A stretch of DNA of 64,000 bases from Lumbricus rubellus (taxonomy: Eukaryota; Annelida; Clitellata; Crassiclitellata; Lumbricidae). This document shows, in pieces, positions 44,182 to 55,662 of the stretch; the first letter of the stretch is position 1; the number at the start of each line of letters is the position of its first letter. The notes under the pieces were generated by a model, which was not told the origin of the DNA, did no database searches, and was given only the letters and a program-made list of their open reading frames with translations. The stretch is from the NCBI GenBank assembly GCA_945859605.1, contig OX243817.1:20187718-20251717 (forward strand), written 5' to 3'. Position numbers and translations under genes: made by a program.

Positions 44182-44605
44182 AGATGGAAAATCTTACTAG
44201 CTAAACTGACCTGCTGAACTTTCAGTTCCATAGAAACCCCTGCTTAACCCTAGCACAAGCCCTAGGCTAGCCTATCTATGAACCAACAGTAGGCCTACTA
44301 TTCTTAACATTTAACAGATATTTGTGAAATATTTCTTATGCTCATTGCAACGTTGTAGTTTTGTGTTATGGTTTTGTTTATCAGGGCCTGACATATCGCG
44401 ACCTTAGAACTATAATAGTACTAAGTCCACTTTTTTGAAAAATGAACCTAACGCTATATTCGTTACCCAGATGACATGGGCTATGTCCTCAGCCGCCGAG
44501 CTTAACGGGAAACGCTTTCTAAAGCTCTATATGCCAGTGCAGAATAGTTCCATGTCCATAAATTTTGAAGGTCTTGAAAAGCTGTAAAGGCACATGTCCA
44601 CATCC

Positions 44606-44789
44606 AATAGAATGTGTAATTTCGTATCACGTGCCTTTTAGATAGAACCGCAAACGAGGTATGTGCAAAACTGTTACACAGCGTTATGTCCATAGCCAAT
44701 AGAATGTGCAATTTAGTATCACGTGCCTTTTAGATAGAACCGCAAACGAGGTATGTGCAAAATAATTATACAGCGTTATGTCCATAGCC
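44606..44789. repeat. 92 bp tandem repeat in left arm of element B
   Basis: Two copies (44606-44697, 44698-44789) beginning AATAGAATGTG and ending TGTCCATAGCC, over 90 percent alike. A subterminal location suggests transposase-binding or regulatory repeats. Confidence 0.9.
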
Positions 44790-44935
44790 AATAGCAGTGA
44801 GAGATTAGAACACGTGACTCGGATATAAACCCATATGATATAGCACTGAAGTTGTCTGTTAAAATGGCGACGCTCCGCCGCAGTAATCGGAGAGTTGTAA
44901 AAAAGCGAAATATGGACGATGTCTTCCTTTGGCAT

Positions 44936-45740
44936 AACGAATCCAACATTAAATAAGTTTTAAGATTTTTATAACATCAGGGAATATCAATCTGTGAAGT
45001 AGTTCGATCTAAAACGCAATTTGACAATACGACCTCGCTCATTATTGCCGCGTAACAGAGTTGCTCGTGAACATATTACTATATAGTTTTAACACTTCAA
45101 TTGTGTTTACCTGCGTAAGACAATAATTATTAAATGAACAGAACCAATACTGACCAAAATATAACACTATTAAGTCTAAGATGCAGGTCTACTATAAAAT
45201 AATATGAAACAACAGATTGAAGTTGAGAGTGATGAAATTAAAATATGATAAGGTCTACCCGCGTATACGTTGTTTGGTCCAAAAGAGAAGGGACAGAAGC
45301 TGTGTCTTTACGGCCTCACCACAGTTAAGCTATAATTATATTAATAATTAGTCTAGTTAATTATTGAACGTCCTATTAGCATTATTAGCATGCACTAGGC
45401 TTGCATCTTTTTTATCAGTATGGTGGAAATAAATGATCTTGCTCTCTTGTACAAAACAAATGTCATGTCATAGTATGATCTATTTACAGGGACCAATTTT
45501 ATTGACTATTCTGCAGTAGGCTTTATCCAAGTCTTCATTAAATAGCCTCTGCTTTTTATAATTAAATGATAATTCACTGATTTGGAATTCACATGGTTAC
45601 ATGAGAATGAATTGAAACCGTGTATACCAGATCTTCATGTCAATTTGCATGGCATTGCATTGCTGTTTTTCTCTGTAACTCAGTGTTATCATTTTGTACT
45701 GATGTTGAACTATTTCTTTTATTTCTTACTTTAACCTATC
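44936..45740. other. Noncoding left arm / intron of element B
   Basis: AT-rich, no ORF of note. It ends in TTTAACCTATCAG, a plausible 3' splice site directly before the first coding exon of the element B gene. Confidence 0.5.
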
Positions 45741-45910
45741 AGATCAAGAAGAGATAAGCAGCCTGAGGCAGACAAAGTAGTGTCAGAAGAGATTGATACA
45801 ATGAAAGAATTACATTCACAGGCAGACAAAGTAGTATCAGAAGAGATTGATACAATGAAAGAATTACATTCACAGGCAGACGAAGTAGACATGTCAGAAG
45901 AGATTGATAC
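45741..45910 (+). pseudogene. Element B transposase, N-terminal exon part
   Basis: Follows a splice-acceptor-like CTATCAG. It encodes a basic start (RSRRDKQPEADK) and two and a half copies of the 18-residue repeat with MKELHSQADKVVSEEIDT. The repeat is then cut by a 1674 bp insertion and resumes at 47585. With the insertion plus its 4 bp duplication removed the two parts are in one frame. Confidence 0.75.
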
Positions 45911-47584
45911 TGTAACGAACTCTATCCTCGTTACAGGGGATGGGTTTTTGCTCTGTTGTGAATTAAGGCAGCTGGCGTTTAGGGCGGGCTGATAGTTTAA
46001 TCGCTAGAGGGAGTAGGCAGTATAAAAGATTGAGCTTCCCTTGGAACGAAGGCAGAAGAGAGTTGAATCCGGACGGAGAGTGCAGAGCTATTCTTGAAGC
46101 GGAACGAGAAGGTCGTCACGTGACTGTGGAACCGGGAAGAAACTTTTGTGCAACTGCGAAGTTAGGTTTCGATAACTTTACGCTGAGTTAATAGCTTAAA
46201 GGGTCGAAACCAAGGTGGAAGAAGAAACCACGAAGGACGGTCATTGCAACGGAAGACACAGCTGTGGCAGTAGAGTACCGTTGGCCGAGTTTCGTTCGTC
46301 ATGCTGTATGGAGAAGTGACGGGAAACGCCCCTTTTCGAACGGGTAGTACTTCGTAGTTTATTCATTTGTGAGAAAAGAGATATTTAATTGTAGGCCTCT
46401 GCTAAGTTAAGGACTAAAACATTGTCTGGGTTCTAGGGTGTTTCCGTGCAGAAGCTAGGGCTTTTGTGCATTTAATATCATTTTTGCTACTCTATGTTGA
46501 ATGAGTGACATTTGAGAGTGTAGTCACGTGTACGTGAATTGTATAATAGTCGCTTCACCATTATAGGCTGAATGAATGAAGGACATTTGCAAGAGTAACC
46601 GCGTGTACTTGAACTGTTGTATATTCACTTTGCTACTATAGGCTGAATGAGTGAATGATATTTGTGGTTACTTGTGTGATGTAATATTAGTCTCGTGAAT
46701 ATTAGGCGAACGGGTATAGAACCGTCTAGCACCTTAAGTGGACTATTAGTAATAATTGTTGTGACTTTACAAACCTTTTTCTAGAGTTAGGACTTTGCTA
46801 TATTAATCTAGAGTAGGTAGTCTCTTCTATTTAGTTTAGTGGTTCACATTATATTGTTCTTCTGTGCTAATTAGGCGTAGCCACTGCATTACCACGTATG
46901 TTTTGCTTGATTACATTATCATGAATCAAATGGCTTCTCCTTCTCTAAATTTACTAGCCATTGAGGGGGAAATGAGTTCAGGGGAAGAAGAAGAAGTAAG
47001 GAATGCCTCCCCGGAAGTGGTCCTCGAACCTCTTTATGCTCAATTGGTTGCACATCTGGATAAAATGAATGACACGCTGAAAGGAATGAAGCAAGAATCA
47101 GTAGATATAAAGGCACAACTGTTGGCTATGTTGGAAGACATGACTGAAACCCAGAGAGACAGAAAAGAGTTACGGTCTGAGGTTATGGGAATGAGACAGA
47201 CCCTGACTGACGTGACTGATAGACGAGACGAGGAGCAGGAGGAAAGAAGGAAATTGGAAGAAAGACTGGAAAGATGGGAGGAAACAAATACTAGGACGCT
47301 CACAATAGGTGCACAAACGGACCCAGATATTCCGGACTACGGTCCGGAGGTTGTCAACCGACCAAGGACCGTGCCTACGCCCTCGTACACCTCGATCAAC
47401 TTTGGCACTTTTCCACTTAGAAGAGAAATAAACCCGAACACGGGAGCGAGACCAAAGGAATTTGGTCTGACCGGTTCATTTGCCCCAGGTCCAACGCACC
47501 TATTAAAAAGTATGGCCACCTCTCCACGGCAACGATCGGGAGTAGCGCCCCGATCGGGAGAAAGGTGGGCCTACGAGCGTTACA
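45911..47584 (+). mobile_element. Gag-bearing nonautonomous retroelement-like insertion
   Basis: Ends are TGTAACG and CGTTACA, flanked by a 4 bp duplication ATAC (45907-45910 and 47585-47588). TG..CA ends and a short duplication fit an LTR-type element, but only one set of ends and no pol is present. A TATA-like GTATAAAAG lies at about 46020. It contains the start of a coiled-coil protein (MASPSLNLL at about 46930, acidic, then heptad-like Glu/Arg-rich residues). Confidence 0.7.
46921..47584 (+). CDS. Gag-like coiled-coil segment fused in frame to transposase
   Basis: From MNQMASPSLN at 46921 (an open frame continues upstream to 46864). Contains an acidic EEEEE-type tract, a coiled coil of about 100 residues (MTETQRDRKELRSEVMGMRQ region) and a Pro/Arg-rich tail. 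The frame runs without a stop into the element B transposase at 47585, giving a chimeric open frame of 1281 residues. The fusion is a product of insertion, not of family design. Whether it is transcribed is unknown. Confidence 0.6.
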
Positions 47585-50500
47585 ATACCATGAAAGAATT
47601 ACATTCACAGGCAGACAAAGTAGTGTCAGAAGAGATTGATACAATGAAAGAATTACATTCACAGGCAGACAAAGTAGTGTCAGAAGAGATTGATACAATG
47701 AAAGAATTACATTCACAGGCAGACAAAGTAGACATGTCAGAAGAGATTGATACAATGAAAGAATTACATTCACAGGCAGACAAAGTAGTGTCAGAAGAGA
47801 TTGATACAATAGAATTATCGCCTGAAGACGTCAGAGCCATGCTGCAGGGAGAGGGCTTTGAGAATTTGTCCATGATAGATATCATGCATGATGTAATGCC
47901 AGTTGGATTGACGGGACGAGGTGTTACTAGTGGAACTTTCATAGGTTATCAAGATGTTGATATCAATGAAGCAGGAAGACTTAGTGGTGACTATGGATTG
48001 CTGACTCTATCGTCATTTGAGCCAGCATCTACTTCTGCATATTATGTCCAACAGGTTGTTCAACTGAATGATACAGGGCCTTTTGACAACGAAAGCAGCA
48101 GTTCTGCCAATGGTCGAAAGGTAGAAACCGACAATGTTTCTCTTCATGATACAGAACACGAGAAAATAGCAAAGCATCAACTAACGCGTAAAAGGAGTCG
48201 AAATCCAAGAGAGTGGAAGAGAAACAAAATGACATCTGATCGGCAACATGGCAGGCAATATGTCAATGCATCTGGGAATCTGATTGAGGCTCGGAAAGTT
48301 CAGCAAGGTCATTCCACATCTTGCAGATTGCACTGTAAATCACACATTTCAGACATTCAGATGCAGACTATACACGATGACTTTTGGGAGCTGGACGATA
48401 AAGAAAAGAGACACTATTATGCTCGAACAACAGAACGCTCTCCAAAGAAAAGAACTCGCACTGACCGTAATGGACTTTCGGATAACAGGAGAGCAAGACT
48501 ATTTACGTACAGGCATTACTTTTTCATTCAAAACTCAAAGTTGCAGGTGTGCAAATCATTCTATCTCTCAACTCTAGATATTTCACAGAAACGCATACTG
48601 AGCTATTATGCAACAAGGAATGAATCTACAGGCACCCCTTCAGGAAGTCGACAGGGTAAACACAAAAAAAACAGAATTGGTGATGAGCATAGAGAATCAG
48701 TTAGAGAACATATCAATAGCTTCAATCGTGTAGACTCCCATTATTGCAGAGCTCGAACATCAAAACAATACCTTGACCCAGTGTTGTCGTTGTCACGCAT
48801 GTACGAGCTTTTCTGTGAGGATCGTTTTAAAAGAAATCAAGATAAAGACTACGTGGAACCGGTGAAGAAGCACCTGTACAATCACATATTTAACACGGAG
48901 TTCAATCTCGGCTTCCATATACCGAAGAGCGACAGATGTGATTTGTGCGAAGCTTTTAAGACCAAAAACATACCAAGTGACGATGACATTACTGCATTTC
49001 AGGTTCATGAAGATGGAAAGCGTAACACAAAAGAAGAGCGTGATAATGACAGAAAGATAGCAGACAAAGGCCATGCTGTCTTGACTTTTGATATGCAGAA
49101 TGTTATCAGTCTTCCAAGGGCAAACATTTCTTGCTTCTTTTATAAGCGGAAATTAAATGTTTACAACTTGACAGGACACTGTTCTTTGGGAAAAGAGGCG
49201 TATTGTGCCATCTGGCATGAGGCAATGTCAGGGCGTACGGGTAATGACATTGCAAGTAGTGTTGTCAGGATCCTAGAAGAAATTATAAAGAAGGAGCCTA
49301 TGGTGAGTGACTTTACTCTGTGGTCGGATTCATGCATACCGCAGAACCGAAATTCCTTACTCAGTTGTGCCTTGGTATCTTTCTTACTCTCCCACAAAAA
49401 TGTTCACTCGATCACACAGAAATTTGGAGAGCCTGGCCACTCAGCTGTTCAAGAAGTAGACAACATCCACAGTCAAATCGAGAAGAAACTGAAAGTACAG
49501 GATGTTTTCAGCCCAATAGGTCTGGTGAGAGTTCTGAAACAGGTGAACCCAAAGAAACCAATGGCAGTTATCCAGATGAGACAGTTTCAGGATTATAAAT
49601 CTGCAGCGAAGAACTTAACTTTCTCAACGATACCATACACGAAAGTGAAGATCATTGTTTATTCAAACAGTGAATCAAATGTTGTTGTCGAATATGGGAC
49701 TTCCTTTGACAAAAGTCTTCTGACTAAAGCTCATTATGATGAGACTAAATCAAGAAATACACAAGGAAGACTGTGTAACACACCGCACGAATTGCAGAAG
49801 CTGCCTTTCCCATTAATTGCACAATGTAATGTCACTGCAGAATTGTCATCAGAAAAGGCAAGAGATTTGGAATCTATGCTGAAGTTCATGGATGAAACAG
49901 ACACCCTGTACTTTAAAACAATCATCAAGAGCAGAGAGAAGAGACAGAATTCGTCAAGTGGTACTTCGATTGCAGCAGCAGAAGAAGAGCCTAGACCACG
50001 GACAACAAGCAGACAGAAGAGACAGAATTCGTCAAGTGGTACTTCGATTGCAGCAGCAGAAGAAGAGCCTAGACCACGGACAACAAGCAGACAGAAGAGA
50101 CAGAATTCGTCAAGACTTACTTCGATTGCAGCAGCAGAAGAAGAGCCTAGACCACGGACAACAAGCCGACAGAAGAGACAGAATTCGTCAAGACTTACTT
50201 CGATTGCAGCAGCAGAAGAAGAGCCTAGACCACGGACAACAAGCAGACAGAAGAGACAGAATTCGTCAAGTGGTACTTCGATTGCAGCAGCAGGAGAAGA
50301 GCCTAGACCACGGACAACAAGCAGACAGAAGAGACAGAATTCGTCAAGACTTACTTCGATTGCAGCAGCAGAAGAAGAGCCTAGACCACGGACAACAAGC
50401 AGACAGAAGAGACAGAATTCGTCAAGTGGTACTTCGATTGCAGCAGCAGAAGAAGAACCTAGACCACGGACAACAAGCAGACAGAAGAGACAGAATTCGT

Positions 50501-50709
50501 CAAGTGGTACTTCGATTGCAGCAGCAGAAGAAGAGCCTAGACCACGGACAACAAGCAGACAGAAGAGACAGAATTCGTCAAGTAGTACTTCGATTGCAGC
50601 AGCAGAAGAGCCACGGAAAAGAAGGAAAGTTATGACTTTAAGAACAGTTACTTCTTCTTCAGGAAGGATATTAAAAAGAGAATTTCGGGGATGCAATGAT
50701 CAAAAATAG
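47585..50709 (+). CDS. Element B transposase-like protein (core intact)
   Basis: About 1040 residues, homologous to the proteins of elements A and C. Order: four copies of the 18-residue repeat; a unique stretch; LTRKRSRNPREWKRN; CRLHCKSH; DSHYCRARTSKQYL; CDLCEAF; LTFDMQNVISLP; FFYKRKLNVYNLTGH; GNDIASS; LWSDSCIPQNRN; and GHSAVQEVDNIHSQIEK. It then has nine 26-residue repeats (KRQNSSSGTSIAAAEEEPRP) at the C terminus and a basic end. The D of FDMQ, the D of WSD and the E/D of QEVD are candidate catalytic acids. Of the three family members this is the only one whose core has no stop or frameshift. Its own N terminus was displaced by the 45911-47584 insertion. Confidence 0.75.
49930..50610 (+). 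repeat. 78 bp in-frame minisatellite (C terminus of element B protein)
   Basis: Nine copies of a 78 bp unit encoding 26 residues, with alternating variants (SSGTS / SRLTS). Because 78 is divisible by three and the unit lacks stops in other frames, a second plus frame and a minus frame also stay open for more than 240 codons; these are shadows. Confidence 0.95.
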
Positions 50710-51412
50710 TCATGGAAAAAAGAAGACAGCTACGCACAATTATCATTGCCTTTTATTCCTAAGGATTAAGCACTAACTTTTATAAGTTACATCTCACACA
50801 GACTGACGTAAATAAACTTTCTAGGTTTCATTTCATGAGGTCTCTTTTCTTTCGGCAAGACTAGTATTATATTTTATCACGTGGGATAGCCAACATTATT
50901 TTCTTATGTTGCCTATAATTTTAATAAAGTTTTGTGAGTAGGCGGATACAACATTACTTTTTAGCATAGTAATGACGTAATCTTTCTCATTGCTTCAGCA
51001 ATGTCGCAATTTCAATGCATGTGATGCACTTCCTGCACTTACCTGGATCCCATTGCTGAAATTGCTTAATGATTATTTACAATGCTAAATTTAATTGTGA
51101 TCATTGCTTACTGCTTAGGCCTTGTCAGCGTCTTAATATTACAAAGCAAGTGAGATTGAATGCACTGTTGCACTGTTGTAAAGTTCAATAAAGAATAGAA
51201 ATAATTATAAGCAGCATGTGGACTTATGTCTGTATAGTTCTATGGATTATGTACAGGAAGTTAGAATATGGTCTGGTAATTAACTTAATAATTATATTGC
51301 ATCCTCCATATTTATTGTATGTATTACCAAAGAGACTTTTTGTAAAATTAGTATAATTCCGATAAACTGTAATCTTTCAATACTGAACACACAGCAATAA
51401 TTGTATTAGGAA
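50710..51412. other. Right noncoding arm of element B
   Basis: AT-rich 3' flank of the gene with AATAAA-like signals (for example near 51188). No ORF. Confidence 0.5.
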
Positions 51413-51835
51413 ATTCGTTTTCCCAGCTTAGCAAAAGGTGGACATAGAACTATGTAGTTCTATGGGCACGAGATAGAGCAGTATAATTTTGAGCAAAGTA
51501 CGCGCAATTATAGTGTTCTATGTCCATAATTGAGACAATCTCAGTGCTATACTGCTCTATGTCCAAAAAATGGTCACCCGTGCCATATTTATATCTAAAT
51601 TACTCGTATTAAATTTAAATTATGATCAAAATAAATATTAAGATCATACTAGGGAAAACAGTGTTGTCCGAAAATGTAAATTTATTCGCCATCAATGAAA
51701 CAGGGAAAAACATTTTCGTCACCAAATCTTAAAATTCGTTTTTCTCAGTTTCGCAAAAAGTGGACATGGTCCATGGAACTATATAGTTCTAAGGTCGCGA
51801 GTTGTCAATAAATTTATTAAATTGCAGTTCAAATA

Positions 51836-52275
51836 ATGGAATCTAGTGAGCGAACGAAATTTGTAATAGGTTTTAAACCGACTGGACATCACTGTTGCGC
51901 ATTAGGATGCAGTCATAAAAGTGCTATCCACGGCTGCAGCTTTTATTCGTTTCCGAAAGATTTAACGTGGTTCAACAAATGGGTCGATGCTGTCAAGAGA
52001 TGCGCAGTGGATGATAACGGTAAATTTTTGCCTCATAAGCGATGGATACCAGAACCACATCACAGATTGTGTTCGTGCCATTTCTCGAATCCACCTGATG
52101 CAAAGAGTAGGCGAATCGGCTGGAACCACGTCTTGCCAGACATGCTGCCAGGTGTCAAGGGTCACACACCTCGGAGCACTAAGAAGGCAACATCAAGGAC
52201 TTCGTCGCTGCCGCTACCAAAGAGAAGAAAGATAGTGAAAGACTGTGATGGAGAGCCAACATTACGTCCCATAAA
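51836..52275 (+). CDS. THAP-domain ORF
   Basis: Encodes about 150 residues with a THAP zinc finger: CCALGC near residue 25, a helix with the conserved W (TWFNKWV), and CSCHF near residue 83, which provides the final Cys/His. THAP domains bind DNA and occur at the N terminus of several transposases. The gene begins 35 bp after the right end of element B and is cut at 52275 by the left end of element C. Its missing C-terminal part may be the DDE exons at 58369-60059. A basic tail (KRRKIVKD) looks like a nuclear localisation signal. Confidence 0.75.
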
Positions 52276-53137
52276 AGCAAAAATGTTCTAACTCTGAATT
52301 CGTCAATATCAGCCTAACCATAGCCTCGTTGAGTAAATTCATTTATCTTTCGTGCAAAAATGTTCCAGCTCTATAGCACATACCAGTACTGACATCTAGC
52401 AAAGCACTTTTGTTTTAACTGTGACTATTATTATATTCTATAGTGCGAATTTGTTCCAAGTGTAGATAGAACATTTTTGCCTCAAATCATCAACATCCCG
52501 GATTAGGCTATTGAGAGCAATGTTGTTTCAACTGTAGTTGGAATATTTTTGCTCACCACTGATCAACTTCCGGCAGCTGTTAACGATGATATTTTGTGAT
52601 AATTTTGGTTAAATTTCGCGACAATAATTATTTTTTAGCAAGTTTCCAACAATGTCACGATCAAATAATTATAGGCAAAGCAAATTTAATGCTTGTGAAG
52701 TGCTGCGACTGCTCATGCTCGATGAATCTGACGCAGGTAAGATTTATTTCATGCTTTTGATTTAATGAAACGCGAGTATCGGTAACTGCGGGCGATATTA
52801 TGTGCTTGTCGCCACACGCTTGATATTAAATGTAATAATACCGAAATATATTTGCAAGTTACTCAAACATATTTACTAGGAAACCTTAACGCAGAATCTG
52901 ATGTTCACTTAATCTGGATCGCTCAATATCATCCCATCTGCTCACAATGACTCCTTCATTATTATGCACCAATGTTTCAACTCTGAATTTGCCAAAAACA
53001 GCCTAACCATGGCCTCGATGAGTAAATTCATTGCTAATTACGGCTAAAATTAATGAGGGTTAAAGTTATGGCTTGGGTTTGGGCTACATAACCCAAACTA
53101 ACATTGAAGCGCATAACCAAGGTAAGATAAAATCATT
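52276..53137. other. Left noncoding arm of element C
   Basis: Holds the subterminal repeats and a direct repeat of about 60 bp (52285-52345 and 52975-53035, containing CAGCCTAACCAT and CCTCG.TGAGTAAATTCATT). No gene is seen. Confidence 0.6.
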
Positions 53138-55662
53138 ATGGGACATAATTTACTCTTAAACAATATTGATCCAGATAACTCGGCAGTCGACGAAGATTAC
53201 AAGCTTAGTGATGATGAGTCGAACGACGACGGTACGTGTATGAAACAGTCTGGACGCTCATCCCCTCCTGTTACCGACCACTTCACGCTTGCTGCATCGG
53301 CCACAGTAGACCAGCCTCAACCTGCTTTGCTGGCCGCTGTCGACCAATCTCAACCTGCTTTGCTGGCCGGTGTCGACCAATCTCAACCTGCTTTGCTGGC
53401 CGGTGTCGACCAGTCTCTACATGCCATTCTGGACACCGTCGACCAATCTCAACCTGCTTTGCTGGCCGCTGTCGACCAATCTCAACCTGCTTTGCTGGCC
53501 GGTGTCGACCAGTCTCTACATGCCATTCTGGACAATGTCAACCAGTCTCTACATGCCATTCTGGACACCGTCGACCAATCTCAACCTGCTTTGCTGGCCG
53601 CTGTCGACCAATCTCAACCTGCTTTGCTGGCCGGTGTTGACCAGTCTCTACATGCCATTCTGGACACCGTCGACCAATCTCAACCTGCTTTGCTGGCCGC
53701 TGTCGACCAATCTCAACCTGCTTTGCTGGCCGGTGTCGACCAGTCTCTACATGCCATTCTGGACACCGTCGACCAATCTCAACCTGCTTTGCTGGCCGCT
53801 GTCGACCAATCTCAACCTGCTTTGCTGGCCGGTGTCGACCAGTCTCTACATGCCATTCTGGACAATGTCAACCAGCCTCCGCCCCCAGTGTCTGCAATTG
53901 AAGACCAGTCTGAGTCTCAGCATAAGAAGACCCGGAAGCGTAAAAGAAATGAACTGGAATGGAAACGATTCGTGCAGAAAAAAGCTTACAATTGTGGAGA
54001 ACAAGTTAAACGCAAGAAAAAAAATACCAATATGCCAGAGACCTCGAAGAGAGTAGTAAGAGGTATGTGCATGGCAGAAAAGTGCAGGAGAAAGTGTAGT
54101 ACAAAAATTGATGAGCAGCAACAGGATAAGATAAACAAAGCTTTTTGGGAAATGGGTTTGAAGGAACGACGACATGATTTTGTTGGTAGCAATACTGAGA
54201 AGCAGGTTGTATCGACCATAACCAAGCTGAATAACGGTGGTAAGAGTAAACCATGAAATCATTCATATTACTTTTTCTTGCCCAATATAGAGAACGAGAG
54301 AGTGAGTGTAAAAATTTCTTTCTAAATACGTTGGACATATCAGCCGCAATGGTACGTGAAGCACACAAAATTGGCATTCGTGGCGCAACACCAGGCAGAG
54401 GTTCTGTAAATGAAAAACGAGGGGGTCATAACAAAACCAAGCCAGATTCCTTGGCTGAAGTCAAATTACACATTGAGTCATTTCCACACGTGGAAAGTCA
54501 TTATTGTCGTTCAACCAGAGTGTGTAAGTATCTCGAGGGAGCTTTGACCATTTCTGCCATGTATCGATTATATAAGGACAAGTGCATGAGTGAGGCAAAA
54601 GAGGTCGTACACGAGAGTGTGTATCGATCTGTGTTTGTGAATGATTACAACCTAAGATTTCATAAGCCATCGAAGGACACATGTGATTCGTGTTGTAAGT
54701 TTGAGTTGCGCAAGAAGTCAAATGGAGGTGTTTTAGCAGCAGAGGAACAAGCGGAATACGCTGCACATATTCGAAGGAAAGAGCAAGCCCGAACGAGCAA
54801 GATTATCGATAAAGAAGGCACTTCTGATAGCAAAATATGCGCAGCAATGGACCTTGAACAAGTTCTTACCGTTCCGAAGTTATCAGTGGGTTCAGCATAT
54901 TATTTGCGAAAACTTAGCATGTATAATCTAACTTTCTATAACTTGGGAACAAAGGAAGGGAGCTGCTACATGTGGACAGAGTCAGAGGCCGGAAGAGGAG
55001 CCAATGAAATTGCATCAGCTTTATACCATTGGCTGGTTGAAGAAGATAAAAAGGGCGCTGAGCAGACAACAGTATACAGTGATACTTGTGCAGGGCAGAA
55101 TAGAAACAGGGTGGTGTGTAGTATGATAATTGTGTTTCTCAGCAGGAGTGTGAATACGCAAAAAGTCGAACAAAAGTACTTTGAATCTGGCCACTCGCAG
55201 ATGGAATGCGATGCTATTCACAGCTCAATTGAAAACAAAGTTCGAAAGCGAGATATTCATCTTCCCAGTCAATACGAGGAGGCCGCACGTACCGCTAGAC
55301 CAAAAATGCCATATAAAGTTATTTCTCTGAAAAGAGAAAATATCTATGACTGGAGTGCAGTTAACACTGTGATGCGTGGCAACGCTTTTGCAGGCATCAT
55401 AACAAAGCACTCTATCACCTACAGCCGAGACGATGCGCGCGATGTAGCAGTTTCGTTTTCCAACGAAATTGGAGGAGTGAGTGAAGCGGTTGTCTACAAG
55501 AAGAGGGGAAGGAATGTCAATTTCAGTAATATGGAGCTAACACACGCGTATACCGCACCACTGGGGGTAGACAAAAACAAGAAGGAAGACCTGCTCAAAC
55601 TTTGCGCTTTTCTGCCAAATGATTGTAAACCGTTCTACGAGTCTCTCGCTGTTCGTAACTGA
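53138..55662 (+). pseudogene. Element C transposase-like protein
   Basis: Two frames (53138-54256, 54253-55662) cover one protein, interrupted by a TGA at 54254-54256 and a frameshift near 54300. Order: acidic N terminus; about seventeen 11-residue repeats (VDQSQPALLAA / VDQSLHAILDT); TRKRKRNELEWKR; KCRRKCSTK; ESHYCRSTRVCKYL; CDSCCKF; MDLEQVLTVP; YYLRKLSMYNLTFY; GANEIAS; YSDTCAGQNRN; and GHSQMECDAIHSSIE. The order matches elements A and B, and the acids of MDLE, YSD and MECD are candidates for the catalytic set. It is a dead copy unless the breaks are sequence errors. Confidence 0.75.
53310..53872 (+). repeat. 33 bp in-frame minisatellite (N terminus of element C protein)
   Basis: About seventeen copies of a 33 bp unit starting GTCGACCAATCTCAACCTGC in two alternating types. 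Higher-order grouping of the types suggests growth by unequal exchange. Other frames across it are open but are shadows. Confidence 0.95.

Larger units (their letters stand above)
42190..44185 (+). mobile_element. Gag-only retroelement-like fragment 1
   Basis: A TATA box (CAATATAAAAGG near 42416) is followed by a 0.6 kb leader and then a coiled-coil protein in broken frames (43008-44181). The arrangement and the end region (GGAGTAGCGCCC) resemble the insertion at 45911-47584, so the two probably belong to one nonautonomous family. No RT or integrase is present. Limits are approximate. Confidence 0.45.
44396..51800 (+). mobile_element. DNA transposon of the same family (element B)
   Basis: Inverted ends TCGCGACCTTAGAACTAT (44396 onward; inverse ending at 51800) extend imperfectly for about 50 bp, including TCCACTTTTT. 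The left arm has a 92 bp tandem repeat, and the right arm has an internal near-copy of the right end (51413-51470). The word TATGTCCA recurs in both arms. It encodes the large protein at 45741-50709. No clean target duplication is seen. Confidence 0.7.

Noticed and set aside
49734..50696. 320-residue minus-strand frame and 247-residue second plus frame
   Set aside because: Both are shadows of the 78 bp minisatellite, whose length is divisible by three and which lacks stops in those frames.
35665..53872. CRISPR-like arrays of short repeats
   Set aside because: Units are directly adjacent with no unique spacers, and the genome is animal; these are minisatellites.
53236..54056. Cys/Trp-rich repeat proteins in alternative frames
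   Set aside because: They are shadows of the 33 bp minisatellite; only the VDQ frame continues into the conserved transposase region.
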